Positions 25,489 through 34,680 of a stretch of 64,000 nt of DNA are shown one piece after another. The DNA comes from an uncultured Bacilli bacterium (GTDB lineage Bacteria; Bacillota_I; Bacilli_A; RF39; UBA660), in the NCBI GenBank assembly GCA_934167485.1, contig CAKPKL010000004.1:1-64000 (forward strand), written 5' to 3'. Under the pieces are notes generated by a model. It did not search any database and was not told the DNA's origin. It saw only the letters and a list, made by a program, of their open reading frames with translations. Position 1 is the first letter of the stretch, and each line of letters opens with the position of its first letter. Both the position numbers and the translations under genes were made by a program.

Positions 25489-26904
25489 TCATTTTTTAGA
25501 AACCTTATTTTTCTTTTTATTTTTTTTCTTCACTTTTTTATTTTCACTTAATAATATAAAAATATAATTAATACTAAGCCCTATAATTATTAAAAATAAT
25601 GGAAATAGTTGAGTATCGTATATAGGGTTTTCAGCTACTATTGTTGTTATAAATAAACCAATAAATATAGAAAATGAAATACAAGCGATTGTATAAATTT
25701 TATCTCGTTGTTTAAAATGTTTATATATAAATCTAATTAATATTGAAGCTATTAATATTAAACATATTATAAATAGAGAAGTTGCTATATAACCAGTTTC
25801 GGCGGCAAGCATGATAAATCCAGCATGTGGATAATCCTTTATTTTATCATATTTAGGGAATGCGGTATCAAAATCATGTGAGAACATATAATCAATATAA
25901 CTTCCAAATCCAACTCCTGTTAAAGGCTTTTTCTTTGCTATTTTTATACCAATATCAGCAAAATCTTTTCTATGTTCTACTGAAGAGTCATCCTCAAATA
26001 TTTCTTTATTATCATTACTTATAAGCTTTAAAGCATCTTCGCCAGTAATTAAATGATATACATCATCAATATGTAACATTTCTATTCCATAGTATGCTGT
26101 TGATTGTGCAACATATATCGCACCTGGAACAATGAAATGTAGAGATATACATAACATAAGAGTTATGATTGTTATTTTATTAATAATTATTTTATAATTA
26201 GAGATAAGTATTAAGAATATTATTCCCCAAAATACAAGTAAAGTTGATCTCGTAAAAGTAAGAATTAAAGTAAAATATAACAATATAGGAAATAACATTA
26301 ATAATATATTAACTATTTTATTATCAATTAATTTTTGTTGTCTTATGTATAATATAAAAATAAATACTAAGTTAATAAAAATACCATAGTATATTGGATT
26401 AAAGAAGGTTGAAATAACTCTTCCTCTAATTCCAAAATACTTTTCAGTTCCGTTATAATTTAAATCTATATATTTTATATATTGAAGTATACTATATAAA
26501 GAAGCTATTAATATAGAAATTAAAAAACATTTAATGAAATCAATAATATCTTTTTTTTCAAATTTAATTCTGCATATAATACCAAAATCAATACCAAACA
26601 TTATAAACTTTAGTAATGTATATATTGATACTTCTAAATTTTTTGTAACAAATAATGAAATGCTTGCTAAAACAATAAATGCAACATATATAATAGGTAA
26701 ATATTTAAATTTAAAATCGTTTAATTCTATTCTTTTTCTTTTATATTCTATTGAAAATATAATAGGTAGTATCGCAAGTAATACTAATCTTATTGGTATA
26801 GTATTAAATATTGCTCCATATTTTTTTGGAATTAAAATTAAAAGAACTATTAGTATTTTTATATAAAAAATAGTATATGATTTTATTTTTTTTGTTAAAT
26901 TCAT
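25489..26904 (-). CDS. O-antigen ligase/polymerase family membrane protein
   Basis: 471 aa with about 11 hydrophobic segments and a long loop at about 245-330. GVGFGSYIDY and HAGFIMLAAETGYIATSLFI fit the PF04932-type ligase/polymerase domain (His-rich loop then E-x-G). Lys-rich C-terminal tail. It is on the opposite strand to the rest of the locus, with its own extended -10 promoter, so it may attach or extend a different glycan. The ATG at 26904 follows GGTGATG. Confidence 0.72.
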   Translation of the reverse strand: MNLTKKIKSYTIFYIKILIVLLILIPKKYGAIFNTIPIRLVLLAILPIIFSIEYKRKRIELNDFKFKYLPIIYVAFIVLASISLFVTKNLEVSIYTLLKFIMFGIDFGIICRIKFEKKDIIDFIKCFLISILIASLYSILQYIKYIDLNYNGTEKYFGIRGRVISTFFNPIYYGIFINLVFIFILYIRQQKLIDNKIVNILLMLFPILLYFTLILTFTRSTLLVFWGIIFLILISNYKIIINKITIITLMLCISLHFIVPGAIYVAQSTAYYGIEMLHIDDVYHLITGEDALKLISNDNKEIFEDDSSVEHRKDFADIGIKIAKKKPLTGVGFGSYIDYMFSHDFDTAFPKYDKIKDYPHAGFIMLAAETGYIATSLFIICLILIASILIRFIYKHFKQRDKIYTIACISFSIFIGLFITTIVAENPIYDTQLFPLFLIIIGLSINYIFILLSENKKVKKKNKKKNKVSKK

Positions 26905-26938
26905 TTACATCACCAATCTATTTTAATCATATAACAAG

Positions 26939-26947
26939 ATTATATCA
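26939..26947 (-). promoter_or_regulatory. extended -10 promoter of the inverted polymerase gene
   Basis: Minus strand TGaTATAAT at 26939-26947. No clear -35. Confidence 0.45.
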
Positions 26948-26994
26948 TAAAATGTATAAATATACTATAGAAACCTATTTTTTTGTCTATTTTA

Positions 26995-27023
26995 TTTACA
27001 AAAAATATAGATAATGATATACT
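26995..27023 (+). promoter_or_regulatory. promoter of the second half of the polysaccharide locus
   Basis: -35 TTTACA (26995-27000), 17-nt spacer, extended -10 TGaTATACT (TATACT 27018-27023). Confidence 0.75.
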
Positions 27024-27058
27024 AAATAAAGAAAGTTAATAGATTGGAGAAGATAAAA

Positions 27059-30000
27059 ATGAATGAGTTCATTCAATCAATAAAAAATAAATTTAATAAA
27101 ATAGATAAAAATTATTTTGTAATAATCCTCATAGGATTATTATTAATGGTACCATTAATGTCTTATTTTTATATTAATGGTCATGATACACAATTTCATT
27201 TAGGTAATTCAACTATATTAAAAAATTATTTAAATAATGGTGGTCTTAATTTATTTAATTTAAAAATAGTAGATACTTCTGCTTATAATTTTGGTTATGG
27301 TATAGGAATTTTTTATCCAAGATTTGCTCATAGTATTATTGCATATTTATCCTGTCTCACAGGAGGAGTAGTGACTGCTGCCAAAGTATATCAATTTATA
27401 GTTATAGTTTTGTCTGGAATATTTATGTATAAGTTAATAAAAAGAATAACTAATAATAGAAATAGTGCATTAATTGGAACTATATTTTATATGTGTGCTC
27501 CATACTTTGTTTCAGACTTTTATGTTAGAAGTGCATTAGCTGAATGTTTAAATTTTATATTTACACCTATGATATTTTTAGGTATATATGATTACTTATA
27601 TTTAAATAATCGTAGAAATTTCTTTATCTTATTTATTATAGGATTTATAGGTGTAGTAAATTCTCATTTAGTGACAGGTGTTTTTTTAGTCATATTTGTT
27701 TTAATATTTTTACTATTTAATATGAAAAGAGTATTAAAAAAACAAGTTATATTAGATTTTGTTTTAGCGTCTTTAATAGTTTTAGCATATTGTTCACCAT
27801 TTTTAGTTTTGATGATTCAACATAAACTGTTTGGAAATGTAGCGATATTTTTAAAGGACTTTATGGGTAATCCAGGTTGGTCTTATGGAACTGCACTTAA
27901 TTTAAGTGATTATTTGTCACTTACACCTAATGAAAAAAACTTTGGAATAACTTTTTACTTAAATATTATAATGGTTATAATGGCATTTTATTCTATAATA
28001 AATTATAAAAAAATAGAAAAACAGCTAAATGGTAAAAATATAGTTTTTCCATTAATTGTATTAAGTATATGTTCTATTATTTTATCTACTAAAATAATTC
28101 CTTGGTATAAATTACCAGATATGTTTCAACTAATACAGTTTCCTTGGAGACTTCAAATATTTGTAGTGTTTTTCTTAAGTATATTATCTTCATTTATAGT
28201 TGTAACTTGGGATAATACTAAAACAAGTTTATTTAAACCAATAATAATATGTGCTTCTATCGTTATCGCACTAAATTCAATAGATTATACAAGATTAAAT
28301 TTTTTTAGTCTAGCCGATATATCTATTTATCCTATGGGATCACAAAGAGAATATTTACCAGTAAATACTTTGAATAATGTTGGATATTTAGAAAACAGAA
28401 GAGAAGAAGTGATAATTAAAGATGGAAAAGCTAACGTTGATATACTATCAAACTCTGTACCAGAAATGGAATTTGATGTTGATTTAGAAAGTTCAAAAAC
28501 AACTTTAGAATTACCAAGACTATATTATTTTGGTTATAGGATTATGCAAAATACATCAGATGGATTAAGAAAGATAGAATATAAAGAAAATGATAAAGGT
28601 TTTATAGAATTAGATTTAAAATCATCTGGTAAAGTAACAGTAGAATATGTAGGTACTAAATTATATAGGGTATGTAGAATTATAAAATTTTTAACTATAA
28701 TATTAATTGGTATATATATTCTAATTAAATTATTAAAAAAAAGAGGAGATCAGATGATGAAATCTATAAGTAAAACTTTAAACAAAATCAAAAATAAGAT
28801 ATATACTAGAAAAAATATTGAGTTTATTAAAAAAAATCAATGTAAAATATTGTTCTTAATGGGTGCTTTGATAACTTTACCTTATTTAGTGCCTCATTTT
28901 GCTCTTGATAGTTATACATTACTATGTAATAGTTATATAAACTATTCTACAATATTTTTTAAAGCTGGAAGAATAGTAAGTGGTGCATTTTATTGCTTGT
29001 TTGAAATTTTACATTTACCATTCAATACAGTTTCAGTATTATCTACAATATTATCTATAGTAATTCTTACTCTATCTATAAAAGAGTTATTAGATATAAT
29101 AGAACTTAAAAATAAAGATACTAAATCTAAATATATAATAATACTAATACTATGTTTTTCGATGTTATATAATTTTATGAGTATGGAGTTCTTTGTTTTT
29201 ATGGAATCTTTTGTAATGTTTTTGGGAGTTTTATGTTGCTTAAAATCGTTAAAACATTTGTTACTAGATGCAAAAAAGAATAAAGTAATCTCATTACTAT
29301 ATTTAATACTTGCTATATCATGTTATCAAGGAGTATTATGTATGTATATACCACTAGTTTTATTCTTTGTATTAACTGATAATATAAGTATAAAAGAAAA
29401 AATATCTAAAATAATATTATCTATAATTTACTATGGTATTAGTTTTGTATATTCGTTTATTTTAATAAAGATTAGTAATTTGCTATTAAAAACTGCAGAT
29501 GTAAAAACTGGTAATATGGATATAATTTATAACATTAAATATATACCTAAACTTATTAAAAATACTTTTACAACTTTGTTTGATTTCTATAATCCTAAAT
29601 TATTTTATTTACTTTTAATAACTTTATTAGTTTGTTTAATATGTTTAAAATCAAAGAACAGATTAATAAAGTTAGCAAATATATTATTAATTTTAGTTTC
29701 TATAATTGTATTTGCATTTGTACCAAATGTAGTTATGTCATCAACTGCAAATTATACCGCACCACGTATGTTGATTAGTATTGGTATGATTATACCTGTA
29801 ATAATACTTTATATAGTTTTAAACTACGATATGAAACTTAATAAAATAATTAATATAGTAGTTATAATAATATGTTTAGTAAACTTTTCATATGTAAGTT
29901 TTAATTATTTTAGAAATTTTAATATAGGTATCAAGACATATTCAAGAGATCAAAAATATGTTTCACTTTTAGCAAACAATATAGAAAGATATGAAAAAGA

Positions 30001-30289
30001 TAAAAAAATTAAAATTAAAGATATATATTATGGATTTGATACTAGTGTAAACTATCATTATGATGATGGAGGGATAGTTAATGGATTTAATTTTAGAGCA
30101 AGTGCTATACCATGGGCAGTTTCTTGGGCATTTACTGGTCTATTAAAATCTAACTTACGCGATGACTATAATTTCATTTTAATGACATCAGAAGAAGTTA
30201 AAGATATTTTTGGTGAAGTTAATTATGATAATTTTGATTCTAAACAATTAAAATTTGAGGAAGATACAGTATATATATTGTTATATTAA
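27059..30289 (+). CDS. giant two-module membrane protein, GT-C-like (YfhO-like plus GtrII-like)
   Basis: 1076 aa. Residues 1 to about 555 carry about 11 hydrophobic segments and an extracytoplasmic beta-rich stretch at about 420-540, like YfhO or 6-pyruvoyl-tetrahydropterin-synthase-related membrane proteins. GHDTQFHLGN near 40 supplies an early acidic loop residue, as in GT-C enzymes. Residues about 590-1076 form a second polytopic module resembling glucosyltransferase GtrII (FALDSYTLLCN near 610). The ATG at 27059 follows GGAGAAG; a TTG at 27044 overlaps that site. Likely a polyprenyl-sugar-dependent transferase. Confidence 0.68.
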   Translation: MNEFIQSIKNKFNKIDKNYFVIILIGLLLMVPLMSYFYINGHDTQFHLGNSTILKNYLNNGGLNLFNLKIVDTSAYNFGYGIGIFYPRFAHSIIAYLSCLTGGVVTAAKVYQFIVIVLSGIFMYKLIKRITNNRNSALIGTIFYMCAPYFVSDFYVRSALAECLNFIFTPMIFLGIYDYLYLNNRRNFFILFIIGFIGVVNSHLVTGVFLVIFVLIFLLFNMKRVLKKQVILDFVLASLIVLAYCSPFLVLMIQHKLFGNVAIFLKDFMGNPGWSYGTALNLSDYLSLTPNEKNFGITFYLNIIMVIMAFYSIINYKKIEKQLNGKNIVFPLIVLSICSIILSTKIIPWYKLPDMFQLIQFPWRLQIFVVFFLSILSSFIVVTWDNTKTSLFKPIIICASIVIALNSIDYTRLNFFSLADISIYPMGSQREYLPVNTLNNVGYLENRREEVIIKDGKANVDILSNSVPEMEFDVDLESSKTTLELPRLYYFGYRIMQNTSDGLRKIEYKENDKGFIELDLKSSGKVTVEYVGTKLYRVCRIIKFLTIILIGIYILIKLLKKRGDQMMKSISKTLNKIKNKIYTRKNIEFIKKNQCKILFLMGALITLPYLVPHFALDSYTLLCNSYINYSTIFFKAGRIVSGAFYCLFEILHLPFNTVSVLSTILSIVILTLSIKELLDIIELKNKDTKSKYIIILILCFSMLYNFMSMEFFVFMESFVMFLGVLCCLKSLKHLLLDAKKNKVISLLYLILAISCYQGVLCMYIPLVLFFVLTDNISIKEKISKIILSIIYYGISFVYSFILIKISNLLLKTADVKTGNMDIIYNIKYIPKLIKNTFTTLFDFYNPKLFYLLLITLLVCLICLKSKNRLIKLANILLILVSIIVFAFVPNVVMSSTANYTAPRMLISIGMIIPVIILYIVLNYDMKLNKIINIVVIIICLVNFSYVSFNYFRNFNIGIKTYSRDQKYVSLLANNIERYEKDKKIKIKDIYYGFDTSVNYHYDDGGIVNGFNFRASAIPWAVSWAFTGLLKSNLRDDYNFILMTSEEVKDIFGEVNYDNFDSKQLKFEEDTVYILLY

Positions 30290-30299
30290 GGAGTAAATA

Positions 30300-31175
30300 A
30301 TGAAATATGGAATAATAATGACGGTTCATAACAACCCAAAACAATTAAAAAGATTATGTGAAACTCTTGTAAATGATAGTGCTTACTTTTTTATACATGT
30401 AGATAAGAAAAGTGATATAAATATATTTAAAGAAGAATTAAAAGATATACCTAGATTGAAACTTATTTCAACTACTAAAGTATATTGGGCAGATATTAGT
30501 CAAGTGGATGCTACTATAGATTTATTAAAAGAAGCGGTTAAAGCTAATATGGATTATATTTTCTTTATATCTGGGCAAGATTATTTAATAAAAAGTGATA
30601 ATAATTTATTAAATTATGTAGATATTAATAAAAATTATATGGAATATTATAAATTGCCAAACAAAAATTGGGGAGAAGACGGTAGATGTAATAGATATTT
30701 ATACTATCATAATATTGTGAATGCTAATGGTATAAAAAAATTCAATCCAAGAGATAGATATTATAAATTTATTAATAGGGCACTTTTAAAAATTCAAAAG
30801 GCTTTGCACATTAAAAGAAAATTTATAAAAAATTACATTCCATATAGTGGTGCTAATTGGTTTAATATAAATAAGGAATGTGCAACATACATATTAGATA
30901 ATTATAAAAAAATATATAAATATTTTAAATTTGTACAATTTCCAGATGAAATGTTTATTCAAACTGTTGTATTAAATTCAGATTTAGCTAAAAAAACAAT
31001 TAATGATACATTAAGGTATGTTGATTGGTATACGGGACCTGAACAACCTCGTACATTAACACATGAAGATTATAAAAAAATAATTAAATCTGATGCTATT
31101 TTTTGTAGAAAATTAGATGAAAATAAAGATAAAAAAATATTTGATATGTTGGATAAATATAGAAATAGAAAATAA
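30300..31175 (+). CDS. core-2/I-branching-type glycosyltransferase (GT14)
   Basis: 291 aa. KYGIIMTVHNNPKQLKRLCETL at the N-terminus, FIHVDKKSD near 31-39, FISGQDYLI near 92-100, GANWFNI near 184-190 and the FPDEMFIQTVV block near 214-224 together define the Branch (beta-1,6-N-acetylglucosaminyltransferase-like) family. Soluble. AAGGAG ribosome binding site. It probably adds a branch to the surface glycan; donor and acceptor unknown. Confidence 0.84.
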   Translation: MKYGIIMTVHNNPKQLKRLCETLVNDSAYFFIHVDKKSDINIFKEELKDIPRLKLISTTKVYWADISQVDATIDLLKEAVKANMDYIFFISGQDYLIKSDNNLLNYVDINKNYMEYYKLPNKNWGEDGRCNRYLYYHNIVNANGIKKFNPRDRYYKFINRALLKIQKALHIKRKFIKNYIPYSGANWFNINKECATYILDNYKKIYKYFKFVQFPDEMFIQTVVLNSDLAKKTINDTLRYVDWYTGPEQPRTLTHEDYKKIIKSDAIFCRKLDENKDKKIFDMLDKYRNRK

Positions 31176-31202
31176 ACACAAATTTTATTAGGAGTGTGAT
31201 TT

Positions 31203-32132
31203 ATGAAATTAACATTTGTAGTGCCTTGCTATAATGAAGAAAAAAATATAAGATTATTTTACAATGATGTTGTAAAAAGCTTTAAAAATAAAGAGTATGA
31301 TATTGAATTAATATTTATAAACGATGGTTCTAAGGATAATACTATAGGTGAACTAAAAAAATTAGTTAAACTAAATGATTTTGAGATTAAAATTATAGAT
31401 TTTTCTAGAAATTTTGGTAAAGAAGCAGGTATATATGCAGGCCTTAAAAATTCAACTGGAGATTATACAGTTTTGATTGATGCAGATATGCAACAACCGC
31501 CTAGGTTAGTTCTTGATATGTTAAAATGTATAAAAGAAGATAATACTATTGATATCGTGGCATACTATCAAGAAACTAGAATTGAAGGAAAAATTTTAAG
31601 CTTTTTAAAAAAGAAATTTTATTCAATAATAAATAAAATTACAAAACTTAATTTTGTTAATGGAGCAAGTGATTTTAGACTAATAAAGAGAAATGTCTTG
31701 GATGCTATTCTTGAGTTTACAGAAGAAGAAAGATTTTCTAAAGGAATATTTGCTTGGATAGGCTTTAATACCAAATATTTGCCATATGTTCCTTTAGATA
31801 GAGCAAATGGAAAAACATCCTGGAACTTAAAAAAATTATTAGGTTATGCGATGTCTGGAATATTATCATTTACAAATAAGCCTTTAAAAGTAGTAACTCA
31901 TCTTGGAATTTTTAATATAGTTATTTCATTCATATGGTTTATAATTTTAATATTATTAAATAATTCCATACATAATTTTCAATACATATTATCATTTATA
32001 CTATTTATGTCAGGATTAAATTTTATAGTTTTAGGCTATATTGGGGAGTTTATTTCTAGAACATATAATGAAACAAGAAAAAGACCAATATATATAGCTA
32101 GGGAGGTATTAACTAATGAAAAAGTTAAATAG
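31203..32132 (+). CDS. GtrB-like polyprenyl-phosphate glycosyltransferase (GT2)
   Basis: 309 aa. A DPM1/GtrB-type GT-A domain (FVVPCYNEEKNI, INDGSKDNT, IDADMQQPP near 96-104, SDFRLIKR) is followed by two hydrophobic segments at about 232-252 and 262-284. These enzymes charge polyprenyl phosphate with a sugar for use outside the cell by GT-C transferases, such as the large protein upstream. The stop overlaps the next gene, which has a GtrA domain, by 17 nt, which supports the role. Confidence 0.86.
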   Translation: MKLTFVVPCYNEEKNIRLFYNDVVKSFKNKEYDIELIFINDGSKDNTIGELKKLVKLNDFEIKIIDFSRNFGKEAGIYAGLKNSTGDYTVLIDADMQQPPRLVLDMLKCIKEDNTIDIVAYYQETRIEGKILSFLKKKFYSIINKITKLNFVNGASDFRLIKRNVLDAILEFTEEERFSKGIFAWIGFNTKYLPYVPLDRANGKTSWNLKKLLGYAMSGILSFTNKPLKVVTHLGIFNIVISFIWFIILILLNNSIHNFQYILSFILFMSGLNFIVLGYIGEFISRTYNETRKRPIYIAREVLTNEKVK

Positions 32133-33003
32133 TATTTATAAAAAATATGAAGAAATAATTAACTATATTGTAGTGGGTGTTATGACTACAGTTGTTAGTT
32201 TAGGTACATACTATATATCAGTTAATACTTTCCTAAATCCTAAAAATGGAATAGAATTACAAATAGCTAATGTTATTTCATGGATTTTAGCTGTTACGTT
32301 TGCATACTTTGCAAATAGAAAATTTGTATTTAAAAGCAATAATAAAAATAAATTTATAGAAGGATTTAAATTTTATCTATCTAGGGTATCAACTCTTTTA
32401 ATAGATATGTTAAGCATGTTTTTACTTGTTACAGTTATGTCTATTAATGATAAAATATCTAAAATATTAGTTCAATTTATAGTGCTTGTTTTAAATTATG
32501 TTTTTAGTAAGTTTTTAGTATTTAGAAAAAGTGATAGTAAAAGGGTTTTATTTATAGCATCCACTGGTGGACATTTAAGTGAGCTTTTACAATTAAAACC
32601 ACTTTTAAAAAAATATGATAGCTATTTAATAACTGAGAAGACAAAATCTACAATAGGTTTAAAGAATAAATTTGATAAAGTAGATTATTTAGTATATGGA
32701 ACAAAAGATCACAAATTTTCTTATATATTTAAATTTTTATATAACTGTTTAAAATCTTTAGTATTATATATAAAAATAAGGCCAAAGGTAATTGTTACAA
32801 CAGGAACTCATACAGCAGTTCCAATATGTTATATAGGTAAACTTTTTGGTAGTAAAATTATATTTATTGAGACGTTTGCTAATAGTAAAACCAAAACCTT
32901 ATCTGGTAAACTTATTTATCCTATAGCAAATACTTTCATTGTACAGTGGGAGAGTATGTTAGAATTGTATCCTAAAGCAATTTATGGGGGGTGGATATAT
33001 TGA
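32116..33003 (+). CDS. GtrA-Alg14 (PssD-like) fusion protein
   Basis: 295 aa. Residues about 10-135 form a four-helix GtrA-like membrane domain (IVVGVMTTVVSLGTYYI, AYFANRKFVF). From about 142 an Alg14/PssD-type domain begins (RVLFIASTGGHLSELLQLKPLL, TTGTHTAVPICYIGKLFG, FIETFANSKTKTLSGKLIYP, FIVQWESM). Alg14 homologues anchor the catalytic Alg13 partner, which follows immediately. The DNA is one uninterrupted frame. GtrA usually stands alone, as does PssD. Confidence 0.85.
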   Translation: MKKLNSIYKKYEEIINYIVVGVMTTVVSLGTYYISVNTFLNPKNGIELQIANVISWILAVTFAYFANRKFVFKSNNKNKFIEGFKFYLSRVSTLLIDMLSMFLLVTVMSINDKISKILVQFIVLVLNYVFSKFLVFRKSDSKRVLFIASTGGHLSELLQLKPLLKKYDSYLITEKTKSTIGLKNKFDKVDYLVYGTKDHKFSYIFKFLYNCLKSLVLYIKIRPKVIVTTGTHTAVPICYIGKLFGSKIIFIETFANSKTKTLSGKLIYPIANTFIVQWESMLELYPKAIYGGWIY

Positions 33004-33482
33004 TTTTAGTTACACTTGGAACTCAAGATAAAAAATTTACAAGACTTTTGGATGCTATTCAAAAGCAAATTAATAACAAAATAATAACAGATAAGGTAGT
33101 AGTACAAGCTGGTTGTACAAGTGATTATAAATCAAATGATATGGAAATATTTGATTTAATACCAATGGATAAATTTGATGATTTAATAAGTAAATGTGAC
33201 TTACTTATTACACATGGTGGAGTAGGTTCAATAATAACAGGTTTAAAAAATAATAAAAAAGTAATAGCAGCTGCAAGATTAAAAGAGTATGGAGAACATA
33301 CTAATAATCATCAGTTACAAATAATAGAAAATTTTACTAAGTCTGGTTATATTTTATCTCTTGATGATTTTGATAAGTTAGATAAAGTATTAAGTAAAGC
33401 AAAAAAATTTAAACCTTTAAAATATAAGAGTAATACAAAAAATATGATTAAATTAATAGAAAAAGAAATAGATAAATATTAA
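33000..33482 (+). CDS. Alg13/PssE-like glycosyltransferase subunit
   Basis: 160 aa GT28 C-terminal-type domain: ILVTLGTQDKKFTRLLDAI, then the UDP-sugar site LLITHGGVGSIITGL and the NHQ motif near 108-110. Partner of the Alg14-like domain encoded just upstream. The TTG at 33000 is preferred: it overlaps the upstream stop (TTGA) and has a G-rich ribosome binding site 6 nt before it. An in-frame GTG at 32991 has no proper spacing. Confidence 0.84.
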   Translation: MILVTLGTQDKKFTRLLDAIQKQINNKIITDKVVVQAGCTSDYKSNDMEIFDLIPMDKFDDLISKCDLLITHGGVGSIITGLKNNKKVIAAARLKEYGEHTNNHQLQIIENFTKSGYILSLDDFDKLDKVLSKAKKFKPLKYKSNTKNMIKLIEKEIDKY

Positions 33483-33506
33483 AATATAAAATGATAGGGT
33501 GGTTTA

Positions 33507-34679
33507 ATGAAAAAGAAAGAAAATATAATTTTTATAATATTAGTACTTTTAATAATAAGTGTAGGTTCTCTTACTCTTGTTAAGGGAGAAAAAGATATTT
33601 CATATAGAGAAAATAGAACTTTAGGCACATTTCCCAAATTAACAGTACATGGATATTTAAGAGGTGATTTTCAAAATTATTTTACAGCAGCATTTTCAGA
33701 TCAATTTATAGGTGGAGAAACAGTAAAAGCTAAAACTCATTCTCTTTTAACTTTTACAGATTATACAAAAATACCAGAATATATTTGTAAAAACAGATAT
33801 GTAAATGTAAGTGATACTATGTCAACTTTTGATTGTTCAGAGTATATTATGTTTGGACCTAGTAAGTTAAGTGATGAACAAGAAACAACAATACTTGATA
33901 GATTAAAAGTTTATAGTACTTTGAACGAGAAAGTTGATATGTATTATTTTCTCCTAGAAACTCCTGTTATGTATGATTTTGAAAAAAATAAACCTAGTAT
34001 AGATATTTTAAATATCGTTAAAGATAATCTTAAGGGAAAATATAAAATAGATTATCTTCCTATTGAGAATTTTGAAAACTATAAAGAACATTTTTATAAA
34101 ACTGATCATCATTGGAATTATAAAGGTTCGTACGAAGCTTATAAAAAAATAGTTAAAATGATGACTAAAGATAAACCTTTAGAGCCTATTGAAGAGAAAG
34201 AATTTGATGCATATTTTTATGGCTCATCAGCTCGTAGTACTCAAATCTTTGATTATAATGAAAAATTTAAAGTATATAGATTCAAGTATCCTGAATATAC
34301 AGTTCTTGTAGAAGGTAAAAAAGGAGAATATGGTGCTGAAGAAGAGTACTTTAAAGGTAATTATGATACAACTCCACTTAATAATCATTATGGTATATAT
34401 TATGGTGGAGATAATGGAGAATTGGTTTTTGACTTTAATAAACCTAAAAAAACAAATTTATTAATACTTGGTTCATCTTACACGAACCCAATAAATAAAT
34501 TAATTGCCTCACATTTTAATAAAACATATGTGGTTGATTTAAGACACTATGCTTGGGCAAAAGGCGAAGATTTTAATATAAAAGAATATTTAAAGGATAA
34601 TAAAATAGATAAAGTTTTAATTATTTCGGATTTTAACTTTTTACAAGATCATGATTTTGATATAGAATGGAGCAAATAA
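33507..34679 (+). CDS. DHHW family protein, AlgJ/AlgX-like acetylation partner
   Basis: 390 aa. Single N-terminal membrane anchor at about 7-26, then an extracytoplasmic SGNH/AlgX-like domain. The hallmark is KTDHHWNYKGS near 201-211, with LGSSYTNP near 325-332 as the possible Ser block. In the AlgI/AlgJ type of system such proteins work with a membrane O-acyltransferase, encoded 1 nt downstream. Probably O-acetylates the polysaccharide outside the cell. AGGGTGG precedes the ATG. Confidence 0.82.
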   Translation: MKKKENIIFIILVLLIISVGSLTLVKGEKDISYRENRTLGTFPKLTVHGYLRGDFQNYFTAAFSDQFIGGETVKAKTHSLLTFTDYTKIPEYICKNRYVNVSDTMSTFDCSEYIMFGPSKLSDEQETTILDRLKVYSTLNEKVDMYYFLLETPVMYDFEKNKPSIDILNIVKDNLKGKYKIDYLPIENFENYKEHFYKTDHHWNYKGSYEAYKKIVKMMTKDKPLEPIEEKEFDAYFYGSSARSTQIFDYNEKFKVYRFKYPEYTVLVEGKKGEYGAEEEYFKGNYDTTPLNNHYGIYYGGDNGELVFDFNKPKKTNLLILGSSYTNPINKLIASHFNKTYVVDLRHYAWAKGEDFNIKEYLKDNKIDKVLIISDFNFLQDHDFDIEWSK

Positions 34680-34680
34680 T

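Noticed and set aside
26534..26866. 110-codon plus-strand frame
   Set aside because: Antisense to the inverted polymerase gene, no Shine-Dalgarno, no recognisable domain.
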